Positions 17,720 to 26,473 of a stretch of DNA of 64,000 nucleotides are shown here, piece by piece. Position 1 is the stretch's first letter, and every line of letters begins with the position of its first letter. The translations under genes and the position numbers were made by a program. The notes beneath the pieces were generated by a model. It worked only from the letters and a program-made list of their open reading frames with translations, was not told the DNA's origin and ran no database searches. This DNA comes from Tumebacillus_A lipolyticus (GTDB taxonomy: Bacteria > Bacillota > Bacilli > Tumebacillales > Tumebacillaceae), in contig NZ_JBHUIO010000006.1 of the NCBI RefSeq assembly GCF_042682745.1, positions 1 to 64,000 of the forward strand. The letters run 5' to 3'.

Positions 17720-17821
17720 GGGTCGCGATACATCCGCTTTTCGCAGATCACGATGCGAACGATCGCTGTTGCTGTTGACTTCCCTCGTCGAAGGGCGAAA
17801 GGGCGCACTCAGCGAAGAGGC

Positions 17822-19765
17822 TTACGCCTCTGTCGCCGACAGATGAGACTTGGACAGGCGCTTCTCGTTGATCTCCGCGAGAATGTCCGCGATGAACTCC
17901 TCTGCCGACTTGGTGCCGAGGTCGCCCGCTTCGCGGCTGCGAACTGCGACAGAGCCGGTCTCCGCTTCGCGATCGCCGATGATCAGCATGTACGGAACCT
18001 TTTGCAGCTGACCGTTGCGGATCTTGTAACCGATCTTCTCATGGTCAGCATCGACAGTCGCGCGAATCTCGTGGTCGAGCAATTTCTCCTTGAGCTGTTC
18101 CGCATACTCGATGTGGCGGTCTGCGATCGGCAGAATCCGCACTTGCTCTGGAGCGAGCCAAGTCGGGAACGCGCCGGCAAAGTGCTCGATCAGGATGCCG
18201 ATAAAGCGCTCGATCGAGCCGAAGATCGCCCGGTGGATGATGATCGGCGTCTTCTGCCCGCCATCGCGATCCACATAGTTGAGGTTGAAGCGGATCGGCA
18301 GTTGGAAGTCGAGCTGCAAAGTCGCGCACTGCCAGGTGCGTCCGAGCGAGTCGGTGACATCAAAGTCGAGCTTCGGTCCGTAGAACGCGCCATCGCCCGG
18401 GTTGAGCACCCAGTTGGCCCCGATGTCGTTCAGCGTTTTTTCCAGCGTCGCCTCCGCCTTGTTCCACAGCTCAAGCTCTCCCATATACTCTTCCGGACGG
18501 GTCGAAAGCTTGACTTTGTAGGTCAGGCCGAGCGTGCTGTACGTTTGGTCGAGCAGTCGGAGCACGCCCATGATCTCCTTTTCGATCTGCTCTTCGGTGC
18601 AGAAGAGGTGCGCATCATCTTGGCAGAGGCCGCGCACGCGCATCAGACCGTGTACCGCACCTGACATCTCCCAGCGATGCAGACGCTCGTACTCGGAGTA
18701 GCGAACGGGCAGGTCGCGATAGGAATGGACGCCTTCGGAGAACACCAGACAGTGCGCCGGGCAGTTCATCGGCTTCAATCCATACTCGGTGCCGTCCTGG
18801 TTCATGAAGTACATGTTGTCCTTGTAGAAGTCGTAGTGGCCCGACTGATGGAACAGGTCGACCTTGAGCACCTGCGGGGTGTTGATCTCCTGATAGCCGA
18901 GGCGAAGCTGCGTCTTGTACGACCAGTCGCGCAGCGTGTTCCACAGGACGCGGCCTTTGGGCAGCCAGAACGGAATCGCCGGCGATTCATCGCGCAGCGA
19001 GAACAGGCCGAGCTCCTTGCCGAGGCGGCGATGGTCGCGCTTCTTCGCTTCCTCGATGCGGAAGTTATATTGTTCGAGCTCCTTTTGCGACGGATATGAC
19101 ACGCCGTACAGTCGCTGGAGCTGTTTGTTGTTTTGGTCGCCGCGCCAGTAAGCGCCTGCGATGTTGGTGATCTTCAGCGCTTTCACCTTGCCGGTCGACG
19201 GCAGGTGCGGTCCATAGCAGAGATCGGTAAACTCCCCTTGCGTATAGGCGGAGATCACTTCGTCTTCCGGCAAGTCTTTGATGATCTCGACCTTGTAGTG
19301 TTCGCCGATCCCTTCGAAATAGGCGATCGCGTCCTCGCGGGACAGCTCCTTGCGAACGATCGGGAAGTCAGCCTCGATGATCTTCTTCATCTCCGCTTCT
19401 ACCTTCTCCACATCTTCAGGCGTCAAGGTGCGAGGGGTGTCGATGTCATAGAAATATCCTTCGTCGATCGTCGGTCCCACGGTCAGCTGCGCATCCGGGA
19501 ACAGGCGTTTCACCGCTTGTGCCATAATGTGAGTCGAGGTGTGCCAAAACACCTCATGACCTTCAGTCGAATCCCAGGTCACGATCGCGATCTCCGCATC
19601 TTGCTTGATCGGATGCGAAAGATCCACGAGGCGACCGTCAACTTTTGCGGCGAGCGCTGCCTTGGCAAGCCCTTTGCCGATACTTGCAGCCACCTCTGCC
19701 GGCGTCACCTGTCCGCCCTCGTAAGAACGCACGCTTCCATCCGGCAAAGTTATGTTAATGGACAC
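17822..19765 (-). CDS. thrS: Threonyl-tRNA synthetase
   Basis: The 647-residue class II enzyme charges tRNA-Thr. Domains in order: an N-terminal TGS domain (about residues 1-62), an editing domain with zinc-type HTSTHIMAQAVKRLFP, the catalytic core (MNCPAHCLVF; motif 2 in YERLHRWEMSGAVHGLMRVR), and a C-terminal anticodon domain. ATG 19765 has a GGAGGGG site. In many Bacilli thrS is T-box controlled, but the 215 nt between it and the divergent gene at 19981 shows no T-box sequence. Confidence 0.97.
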   Translation of the reverse strand: MSINITLPDGSVRSYEGGQVTPAEVAASIGKGLAKAALAAKVDGRLVDLSHPIKQDAEIAIVTWDSTEGHEVFWHTSTHIMAQAVKRLFPDAQLTVGPTIDEGYFYDIDTPRTLTPEDVEKVEAEMKKIIEADFPIVRKELSREDAIAYFEGIGEHYKVEIIKDLPEDEVISAYTQGEFTDLCYGPHLPSTGKVKALKITNIAGAYWRGDQNNKQLQRLYGVSYPSQKELEQYNFRIEEAKKRDHRRLGKELGLFSLRDESPAIPFWLPKGRVLWNTLRDWSYKTQLRLGYQEINTPQVLKVDLFHQSGHYDFYKDNMYFMNQDGTEYGLKPMNCPAHCLVFSEGVHSYRDLPVRYSEYERLHRWEMSGAVHGLMRVRGLCQDDAHLFCTEEQIEKEIMGVLRLLDQTYSTLGLTYKVKLSTRPEEYMGELELWNKAEATLEKTLNDIGANWVLNPGDGAFYGPKLDFDVTDSLGRTWQCATLQLDFQLPIRFNLNYVDRDGGQKTPIIIHRAIFGSIERFIGILIEHFAGAFPTWLAPEQVRILPIADRHIEYAEQLKEKLLDHEIRATVDADHEKIGYKIRNGQLQKVPYMLIIGDREAETGSVAVRSREAGDLGTKSAEEFIADILAEINEKRLSKSHLSATEA

Positions 19766-19926
19766 TGCTAACCCCTCCTAATCTACAATCTGGCAACCTC
19801 TGTACATCCTTATTATTATAGGGATCGCCATGTCCCACTGTCAAGAAACGACAGCCCTTTGAGCAGATTCCTAACAAAATTAACGAAATACTCCGATGTT
19901 GTTAACCTTTATTTCCTGACATCTAG

Positions 19927-19932
19927 TATAAT
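19927..19932 (+). promoter_or_regulatory. Extended -10 promoter element for the 5'-nucleotidase gene
   Basis: TATAAT at 19927-19932 lies about 48 nt before the ATG. The -35 is unclear: TTGTTA at 19899-19904 leaves too long a spacer. Confidence 0.5.
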
Positions 19933-19980
19933 AGGGTCGAACTATCACTCTTTTACTAGAGTAGGAGGAAGAAAAAAGAT

Positions 19981-22137
19981 ATGAAAAAGAATGGCGTAAA
20001 GTTTGGGGCATTGGCAGTCGTCGCTTCGCTGATGACCGCACTGTACAGCCCACAGGCGCTGGCGACCGGCGTGACCACCACATCGGCGCAAGCTCCGACC
20101 ACCCAAAAAACCGATCTTGAACTCGCTCAGATGAAGGGTGCGATCGTCGGCTATCCGGGCACCACCGATTTGAAAGCAGACAAATATGTAACGCGCGCCG
20201 AGCTGGTCGCGATGATCAACAAAGCGCTCAAGCTCGAAGATGTGACCGCGAAAAAATCATCGTTCCACGACCTGGCGACCTGGCAGCGCCAAATCGTTGA
20301 AAACGCGGTGGCAGCAGGTCTGGTCTCCGGCGTCGGCAACGGGAACTTCGAGCCGAACCGCGAAGTGACCCGCCAAGAGCTCGCCGTCATCATCGGCGCC
20401 TCGATGAACAAAGGTCAAGTTCCGAACGTGAACCAAAAGGTGCTCAACTATTTTAACGATAAAGATCAGGTGGCCGAGTGGGCTCGCCCGTTCGTCGCCT
20501 ACACGGCGATCGCCGGCGTATTTGAGCCGAACGCAGACGGCAACTTCGACCCGAACGCGAAGATGACCCGCGGCGAAGCGGCGAAAGCGCTGAAGTACGT
20601 CCTGTTCGACGTGCTGGATATCCTCTCTACCAATGACATTCATGGCAATATTGAAGTTCAATTTGACAAGAACAAAAATCAAGATCAAGGCGGCATGGAA
20701 ACGATCGGCGGCATCGTCAACGACTTCCGCTCGGTCAACCCGGATGGCACCGTCGTCGTCGATGGTGGCGACGCATGGCAAGGCACGCTGATCTCCAACC
20801 TGTTCAACGGGGAGTCGGTCATCGAATCGATGGAAGAGATCAAGTATGACGCGATGGCGATCGGCAACCACGAGTTCGACTTCGGACGCGACGTGCTGAT
20901 CGACAACATCAATAAATCGAAAGTGCCGATCATCTCCGCCAACGTCATCGAAGACTCGACCGGCAAGCTGGTCGACTGGACGCAGCCTTATGTGATCTTG
21001 GACAAGGGCGGCGTGAAAATCGGCGTCATCGGCTTCTCCACGCCGCAGACGAAGACGACCACCAAGTCGACCAACATCGAAGGACTGTCCTTCCCAGATC
21101 CGGCTCCGATCGCCAAAGAGCTGTCTGCAGAGCTGAAGGCGAAAGGGTGCGACGTGGTCATCGTCACCTCCCACCTGCCGGGCGAGCAAGACAAGAAGAC
21201 CAAAGAGATCATGGGCGAGCTGGTCGACCTGGCCAACGGCACGGGCAACGGCATGATCGACGCTATCATCGGCGGGCACTCCCACCAGCGCGTAGCAGGG
21301 ATCGTCAACGGCATCCCGGTCGTCGAAGCATCGCAGTGGACATGGGCGCTCGGTCACGTCCAGCTGTTCGTCGACAAGGACAACAAAGATATCGTCTCCT
21401 CAAACGCTGGTCTGCTCGAAACGTACACCAACTTGACCACCGCTGATCAGAACGTCAAAAACATCATCAAGGGCTACAAGGACAAAGTGTCGGCGAAAGA
21501 GTCGGAAGTGCAAGGCGTTGCAGCGACCGAACTGTCGCGCAAACCGCCTCGCATGTCGCAAAACGGCGGCAAGGACCGCGACGGCGTCACTCCGCTCGGC
21601 ATGCTGATCACCGATGCGATGCGTCAGGCGGAAGGCTCCGATATCGCCTTCACCAACGCAGGCGGCATCCGCGCAGATGTGAACGCAGGCGAGATCACCT
21701 ACGGTGAGATGTTTGCCGTCCTTCCGTTCGGCAACACGAACAACACCGGCACGATGACCGCAGAGCAGATCAAGCGCGCGATCGACGTTGTCGACAAATA
21801 CTCCGGTTTGGTCGCCATGCAATGGTCTGGCGTGAACGTCGAGTGGGACGGCACGCGAAAAGCGGGCGACATGGTGACCAAAGTGACGCTGACCGACGGT
21901 ACGCCGATCTATGTGGACGGCAAGTACAACGAAAGCCGCACTTTCAAGGTGACCACCAACGACTTCATGGCGACCGGCGCTGGCGACGGCTACACCGTGT
22001 TCGGCGAAGTGAAAGATTGGAAGATCGGCGATGTGATGCTCGACTCTTGGGTGAAGATGGTCAAAGACCTGACCGCTCAAGGCAAGCAAGTGACCGTCAA
22101 AGATGACGGCCGCGACATCCGCCTCGACCTGAAATAA
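19981..22137 (+). CDS. Secreted 5'-nucleotidase/phosphoesterase with SLH domains
   Basis: 718 residues. A Sec signal peptide of about 28 residues (ending SPQALA) is followed by about three S-layer homology repeats (residues 50-210; for example KYVTRAELVAMINKALKL, NREVTRQELAVIIG). These should dock the protein on cell-wall polymers. From about residue 218 comes a metallophosphoesterase domain (STNDIHGN, VVDGGDAWQGT, AIGNHEFDFG, GGHSHQR), then a 5'-nucleotidase C-terminal domain (FTNAGGIRADVNAGEITYGE). It probably releases nucleosides and phosphate from extracellular nucleotides. GGAGGAAG precedes the ATG. Confidence 0.92.
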   Translation: MKKNGVKFGALAVVASLMTALYSPQALATGVTTTSAQAPTTQKTDLELAQMKGAIVGYPGTTDLKADKYVTRAELVAMINKALKLEDVTAKKSSFHDLATWQRQIVENAVAAGLVSGVGNGNFEPNREVTRQELAVIIGASMNKGQVPNVNQKVLNYFNDKDQVAEWARPFVAYTAIAGVFEPNADGNFDPNAKMTRGEAAKALKYVLFDVLDILSTNDIHGNIEVQFDKNKNQDQGGMETIGGIVNDFRSVNPDGTVVVDGGDAWQGTLISNLFNGESVIESMEEIKYDAMAIGNHEFDFGRDVLIDNINKSKVPIISANVIEDSTGKLVDWTQPYVILDKGGVKIGVIGFSTPQTKTTTKSTNIEGLSFPDPAPIAKELSAELKAKGCDVVIVTSHLPGEQDKKTKEIMGELVDLANGTGNGMIDAIIGGHSHQRVAGIVNGIPVVEASQWTWALGHVQLFVDKDNKDIVSSNAGLLETYTNLTTADQNVKNIIKGYKDKVSAKESEVQGVAATELSRKPPRMSQNGGKDRDGVTPLGMLITDAMRQAEGSDIAFTNAGGIRADVNAGEITYGEMFAVLPFGNTNNTGTMTAEQIKRAIDVVDKYSGLVAMQWSGVNVEWDGTRKAGDMVTKVTLTDGTPIYVDGKYNESRTFKVTTNDFMATGAGDGYTVFGEVKDWKIGDVMLDSWVKMVKDLTAQGKQVTVKDDGRDIRLDLK

Positions 22138-22146
22138 AAAGAACGT

Positions 22147-22180
22147 AAAAAGCCGAGAGCTCATGCTCTCGGCTTTTTTG
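22147..22180. terminator. Bidirectional terminator between the 5'-nucleotidase and sortase genes
   Basis: aaaagccgagagc pairs with gctctcggctttt around a tcat loop. The sortase stop codon lies in the loop, so the minus-strand gene ends inside the hairpin. Confidence 0.88.
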
Positions 22181-22787
22181 CGGTCGCATACACCAGATAG
22201 CGATACTCTGTCTGGCGAAGCGCGTCGAGCGGGTAGCAGGTCATCAGCACCAGCCCCTCCCCTCCCATCTTGACCACACCGTCAGCAGCATGCGCAACGC
22301 TCGCACCGGTCACCTGATAGGTGAACACCCCGGCAGAAGTTGTGATCTGGATCTCGTCTCCTCGCTTCAACCGATCGATGTGGCGAAAGTAGGTCGCATT
22401 GTGGGCGGCCAGCAGCGCGGTGCTCTCCGTTCCCAGAGCGGCGCTGCCCTGAAAATGACCGACCGCGACGGCGATCTGCTCCTCGTCGGTGCCGGAGAGG
22501 ATCGGTGCTTCCAGCTGCAGCGATGGGATGGTGAGCCAGCCGAGCGGTGGGGAGATCGCCGCAGGAGGCCCTTGCTCATCATCAGCGTCGCTCCGTGCAG
22601 GCGCTGCGTTCGATCCGCCCGCGGTCGTCCCCTCAGCTCGATCGACAGCGCTCGCCTTCGCCCTTGCCAGCAGCTCTTGACCCACCGCGTCGGAGCGATA
22701 GAAAAAATAGGGGATCTGCGCCAGCCAGATCAGCCCCGCCAGCATGCAGATCGCACCTAGCAGCATCAGAAGTCGACCGTTTTTCAT
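22161..22787 (-). CDS. Class D sortase
   Basis: A 208-residue membrane-anchored transpeptidase. A single N-terminal membrane segment (about residues 5-27) is followed by a low-complexity linker and the sortase beta-barrel. The catalytic histidine is in LLAAHNATYF, the cysteine in LMTCYPLDALRQTEYRYLVY, and the arginine is the one before QTEYRY. Size and the TCYP motif fit class D. It starts immediately after the stop codon of the Cys-repeat surface protein gene, which is therefore the likely substrate. Confidence 0.9.
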   Translation of the reverse strand: MKNGRLLMLLGAICMLAGLIWLAQIPYFFYRSDAVGQELLARAKASAVDRAEGTTAGGSNAAPARSDADDEQGPPAAISPPLGWLTIPSLQLEAPILSGTDEEQIAVAVGHFQGSAALGTESTALLAAHNATYFRHIDRLKRGDEIQITTSAGVFTYQVTGASVAHAADGVVKMGGEGLVLMTCYPLDALRQTEYRYLVYATAKKPRA

Positions 22788-23747
22788 CTACTTCTTCCTC
22801 TTCTTTCTCGCCCAGACGATCATCAGCCCGCCGCTCACCAACAACAAGGCACCCTGCATCGCCATCCTGACCACCGGCACTCCCGTCTGCGGGCTGGTGC
22901 CGCCTTCGATCAGGCCGGGAGCGGTAGGCTTTTGTGGCGGGTCATTTTTGGGGTCGGGCTTAGGATCAGGATTGGAGCCGGGGTCAGGCTTGGGAGTGGG
23001 ATTGCCATCTGCCGGCGGGCAGGGAATGTCTGAACAAGGTCTGGGCGGCGGACAGGTGTTGGTCTCTTCGCAAGGCGGCTTCGGACAAGTATCTGTCACT
23101 TCACAGGGCAACGGTGGGCAGGTGTCGGTCACCTCACAAGGTGGTTTCGGGCAGGTGTTCGTCTCCTCGCAAGGCTTCGGCACATCGGGTACCTGGCTGG
23201 TGATCACCACAAGCTCCACCCGCCCCTGTTTGCCTTGGTATTCATTCGTAGCTGCGAGCGGCAACCGATACTCGTAGGTGATCACCGCGCGATGATCAGG
23301 GCCTAACAGAAAGCTTGGCGACACCTGATCGGATGAGAAAGGCGGGACTTGTATCGCGGTTCCGATCGGTAGGTGAAGACTGTTATACAACATGATCGAA
23401 TAGGAGATCTCCAGTGGATGTCCATCGGGCGAAAACATCTGAAACAGATCGCCTTCCAGATGATGCTTCACCTGCACCCGCACCTGATCGGCACCTGTGT
23501 TTTGCACAGTAAACGCGCCGCTCGCCCCGTCTCCCGGCGCCAGGTTGCCGATCTGCTGCGAACCTGCGAACAGTTCGGCAGGCGAGGCATCGACAGAAAG
23601 CGTGCCCAGCTGATTGACAGCGCTTGCGGGCGCAGGCGGGCTCGCCTGTGCCAGACGGTCGCCAGCCGCAAGCATCATCGCCAACAGCAAGGTCATGATG
23701 AGCAGAGAAAACTTTTTGACCCGCTTGCTCCTCACCTTTTCCTTCAC
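22788..23747 (-). CDS. Exported Cys-repeat surface protein with sortase-type C-terminus
   Basis: 319 residues. A signal peptide (about 1-36) is followed by a camelysin/TasA-like beta-sandwich region up to about residue 190. Next come four units of about 11 residues of the form PCExT(N/D)TCPxx, giving regularly spaced cysteine pairs, and a Pro/Asp/Lys-rich linker with repeated PKPDPGSNPDPK-like text. The C-terminus has SPQTGVP, a hydrophobic segment of about 18 residues and the basic tail RKKRKK. That is the layout of a sortase substrate, although the canonical LPxTG leucine is replaced by serine. Confidence 0.8.
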   Translation of the reverse strand: MKEKVRSKRVKKFSLLIMTLLLAMMLAAGDRLAQASPPAPASAVNQLGTLSVDASPAELFAGSQQIGNLAPGDGASGAFTVQNTGADQVRVQVKHHLEGDLFQMFSPDGHPLEISYSIMLYNSLHLPIGTAIQVPPFSSDQVSPSFLLGPDHRAVITYEYRLPLAATNEYQGKQGRVELVVITSQVPDVPKPCEETNTCPKPPCEVTDTCPPLPCEVTDTCPKPPCEETNTCPPPRPCSDIPCPPADGNPTPKPDPGSNPDPKPDPKNDPPQKPTAPGLIEGGTSPQTGVPVVRMAMQGALLLVSGGLMIVWARKKRKK

Positions 23748-23776
23748 CCCTCTTTGCTGACCTCTCCCGCGGCACA

Positions 23777-23813
23777 GCTTGAGACTGCGACAACGCGCTG
23801 CCGCAGTCTCAAG
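23777..23813 (-). other. Perfect 13-bp hairpin between operon genes
   Basis: gcttgagactgcg and cgcagtctcaagc flank an 11-nt loop in the gap between the longer TasA-like gene and the Cys-repeat gene. No T run follows. It may be an mRNA-processing or stabilising structure, or a partial block that lowers downstream expression. Confidence 0.6.
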
Positions 23814-23850
23814 CCTCTATCCGATCAGGGGTAGGAAGCCAGATCGCCGC

Positions 23851-24729
23851 TTAGTTGTGAGCAGACTGCTCCCACTTCGAGCCGAAGGTGAAGAAGACCG
23901 ATTTGCCTTGGAACGAGTTGGGGTCGATACCCGCAGGCGGAATCCGGTTCATCTCGACCGTGTAGGCGAGAAGCGTCGCTTCGCCCGGCTGCAGCTCAAT
24001 GCCGAACGAAGATGCTTGAAGCGGCGTGTTCACAAAATTGATCAGCGGTTGGTCGTACATCTTCACGACATTAAACAGGCGGTTGTTGACGCTCGATCCG
24101 CGCTCGTTGAGCTGTTCGAGCAGGTACGCGTTGACCGCGTTGAGCAGTTGCGCCACCTGTGTTTGATCCTGGAGGTCTGCGCTCGGGTTCGCATCATACC
24201 AGATCCGATAGCCCTCGTTGATGATGTCCATCACAAGGTCCATGTCGCTGCCATCCATGCGCGTAAAGGGAATGAGTCCACGGGTAGGGTCGTACTCTTT
24301 GACCTCCCAAATTTTCACTCGCGCTTGTCGAGCGAACAGGATCGAATCGTTATACGCTTGCAGGTTGGCTCCGACCGAGCTGGTCGATACTGGCTGAGCG
24401 GAAGAGTTGGTCGGGATGATCGTCAAAGTTTTCAGCTTGGCGGCGAGCGATCCGGTGTTCGATAAGAACAGGCCGCGCGTATGCTTATCGCCTGGCGCCC
24501 ATTCTCCGGTCGGCATCGCGCCCACCTGACCGATGACCGACTGGGTGTAGAACATCGGACCGACGTTTGGCACATCGTCTCGCTTCGCCGTGATGATCAG
24601 CGTCCCCGATTCCACCGTGTTGTGATTGACGACCGAGCTTGAGAACAGCGCGTACGTCGCACCACCGACCACCAGCGTCGTGGCCACAACTCCGGTCAGG
24701 GCAAAGATCGCAAGTTTTTTCTTTTTCAT
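23851..24729 (-). CDS. TasA/camelysin-family exported protein (long)
   Basis: 292 residues. The N-terminus MKKKKLAIFALTGVVATTL continues into GGATYALFSSS, the SipW-dependent type of signal peptide in which cleavage follows a small residue near ALFSSS. The mature part starts with the family-typical VESGTLIITAKRD and has APGDKHTRGLFLSNTGSLAAK, as in TasA/CalY matrix-fibre proteins. It is longer than its neighbour owing to an insertion of about 120 residues rich in Asp and aromatic residues. It lies 90 nt downstream of the short paralogue. Confidence 0.83.
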   Translation of the reverse strand: MKKKKLAIFALTGVVATTLVVGGATYALFSSSVVNHNTVESGTLIITAKRDDVPNVGPMFYTQSVIGQVGAMPTGEWAPGDKHTRGLFLSNTGSLAAKLKTLTIIPTNSSAQPVSTSSVGANLQAYNDSILFARQARVKIWEVKEYDPTRGLIPFTRMDGSDMDLVMDIINEGYRIWYDANPSADLQDQTQVAQLLNAVNAYLLEQLNERGSSVNNRLFNVVKMYDQPLINFVNTPLQASSFGIELQPGEATLLAYTVEMNRIPPAGIDPNSFQGKSVFFTFGSKWEQSAHN

Positions 24730-24819
24730 CGAACTTGGCTCCTCTCACCATGCGTCCAGATGGGAAACGAGCGGGCGAGATCACACCACCCGTTTCAGCT
24801 CATCCTCGAAAGTCGTTTC

Positions 24820-25335
24820 CTATTGCCAAGCGATCGGGCCGGTGTTGCCCGCGTTTGTGTTGTTGCGAGCTTGCACCGCTTGCACGACCACATTGAACGA
24901 GCCGCTTTTGCTCTGGTAGGAGTTGTCTGCCGCAAGCGGGAAGTTGTATGTGACATCAAACGTGGTCGTTCCGCCTGCAGGCACCTTCACCACATCAGCA
25001 TCCCAGCCGAGCTGCAGAGGTGTTGCTCCGGCGAACAGTTGGCCCGCCTTGGAGGAGTTCGAAGCTGCTTGGTTGATGCGCACCCATGCGTCGAGCGATC
25101 CCGCATTGCGCACCGTCATCGTCACCGTACCATTGTCGCCGGGGGCGAGGTTGTTAAAATGGATCGACTGCGAAGCGATCGGGCCGCCCGAAAGATCTTC
25201 CAGCGTCAGCGTGCCCGCTGCAAAGTTGTTGCCGCTGTTCACCGCCTCCGATGTGAACAGTGCGTAGGAGCCTGCGCCGATCAGCATAGCGCCCAGCGCG
25301 GTTGATACCATTGCCATCGCGATCTTCTTTTTCAC
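24820..25335 (-). CDS. TasA/camelysin-family exported protein (short)
   Basis: 171 residues with the SipW-type signal region GAGSYALFTSEAVNSGN, then NNFAAGTLTLEDLSGG and NNLAPGDNGTVTMTVRNAGS, the camelysin/TasA beta-sandwich signature. Proteins of this family polymerise into extracellular amyloid-like or ordered fibres in B. subtilis and relatives. Its gene is the first after sipW (97-nt gap), matching the sipW-tasA order. The ATG has a GGAGGACG site. Confidence 0.87.
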   Translation of the reverse strand: MKKKIAMAMVSTALGAMLIGAGSYALFTSEAVNSGNNFAAGTLTLEDLSGGPIASQSIHFNNLAPGDNGTVTMTVRNAGSLDAWVRINQAASNSSKAGQLFAGATPLQLGWDADVVKVPAGGTTTFDVTYNFPLAADNSYQSKSGSFNVVVQAVQARNNTNAGNTGPIAWQ

Positions 25336-25432
25336 TTGAGACGTCCTCCTTTACTTGATGAAGCCATATAGGTTCTGGCTGCTCGACCAGACGTCGAGAT
25401 GGACATCCGCTGCCGATCAAGCCCCATAGCTG

Positions 25433-26284
25433 TCATTCCAACCTCGCCTTTCCTTCCACCTCAGCTTCATCCTCAGCTTCATCCTCAGCTTCATCCTCAG
25501 CTTCATCCTCAGCTTCATCCTCAGCTTCATCCTCAGCTTCATCCTCAGCTTCATCCTCAGCTTCATCCTCAGCTTCATCCTCAGCTCTGTCCTCAGCTCC
25601 ATCCTCAGCTCCGTCCTCAGCTCCGTCCTCAGCTCCGTCCTCTGCTTCATCCTCTGCTTCAGCATCCACAGCCGCAGTCGCTTCCGTCTGCGTGGCTGCC
25701 ATCTGCTCGGCGGTCACCGTATCGACGCTCTCCGCCTGCGGCTCGCTCTCCTTGTTCATGATCTCGCGGATCAGCGCGTAGATCGGGCCTGCGATCAGCA
25801 GGACACCGGGGATCAAGAGCAGGATCGCCAAGCCTTGCGTCGTCTTCAACCAGTCGAAAAAGTAGCCGATCTTCGGGATGTGAAAGTCTGCATACTTGCC
25901 GATGACTTGCGCCTGCCGCACCGGCTCCGGATCGGCCGCCTCGTTCGCATCCCCCTGCGTCACATAGACCGGGTAGCCGTCTCCCATCTTCACTTCGAGC
26001 ACGCGGTGGGTGATGATGATCGAGGAGCTTTCTGCCGAGCGAAAGGAGATCACATCGCCAACTTCATATTTGGTGGCAAGATCGCCCGGCTTGACTGCGA
26101 TCAGATCGCCCGTATCGAACACCGGGCCCATCGATCCGGACAGCACGACCATCAGGGTGTGACCGAACACCTTCGGCTCTCCCCCAGATAGCTTGGAAGC
26201 GAGCACGAAGTACAGATTGAAACAGAGCAGCGCGATCAGCAGACCGGAGATGATTTTGCCGATCAGGTTCCTCGCCTTTTTCAT
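25433..26284 (-). CDS. sipW: SipW-type signal peptidase I with acidic repeat tail
   Basis: 283 residues. The first membrane helix spans about 10-30. The ER-type catalytic site follows with Ser51 (VLSGSMGPV), His93 (ITHRV) and Asp112 (GDAN), and a second helix at about 150-172. The ER-type Ser/His dyad is the SipW hallmark; this enzyme would process the TasA-like precursors encoded next to it. From about residue 208 to 275 the cytosolic or surface tail is almost pure AEDE/AEDG repeats, absent from ordinary SipW. GGGAGGA precedes the ATG. Confidence 0.9.
   Translation of the reverse strand: MKKARNLIGKIISGLLIALLCFNLYFVLASKLSGGEPKVFGHTLMVVLSGSMGPVFDTGDLIAVKPGDLATKYEVGDVISFRSAESSSIIITHRVLEVKMGDGYPVYVTQGDANEAADPEPVRQAQVIGKYADFHIPKIGYFFDWLKTTQGLAILLLIPGVLLIAGPIYALIREIMNKESEPQAESVDTVTAEQMAATQTEATAAVDAEAEDEAEDGAEDGAEDGAEDGAEDRAEDEAEDEAEDEAEDEAEDEAEDEAEDEAEDEAEDEAEDEAEVEGKARLE
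25465..25656. repeat. 12-bp tandem repeat array inside sipW
   Basis: Ten perfect consecutive copies of cttcatcctcag (25465-25584) are followed by six degenerate copies to 25656. Each unit encodes four residues (EDEA) on the minus strand, so copy-number changes keep the sipW frame. Confidence 0.95.
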
Positions 26285-26473
26285 TTCAGTCCTCCCTGCA
26301 TGTGTTTATCCCAGAGCTGGAGGCGTGTGGGTGTCGATCTCGTCAGGGGCGGGAAGCGCCGACATCGAGCCTGCACCTTCGATCTGCGCAGCGGATGACA
26401 CTGGGGAGCCCCCTGACTTTCCTCCTTTGGACAGATCAGGCCGGTTGCAAGCGCAGTCGGTGCGGTTGGCAGC

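Noticed and set aside
19766..19980. T-box leader before thrS
   Set aside because: The gap is only about 215 nt, shared with a divergent gene, and I see neither the T-box sequence nor a terminator/antiterminator pair.
25465..25656. Repeat array considered as CRISPR
   Set aside because: Units are 12 bp and contiguous without spacers, and they are inside a coding frame. No cas genes occur in the window.
25399..25761. Plus-strand frame with (LHPQ)n repeats
   Set aside because: It is the antisense reading of the 12-bp array in sipW; the minus-strand reading encodes a proper signal peptidase.
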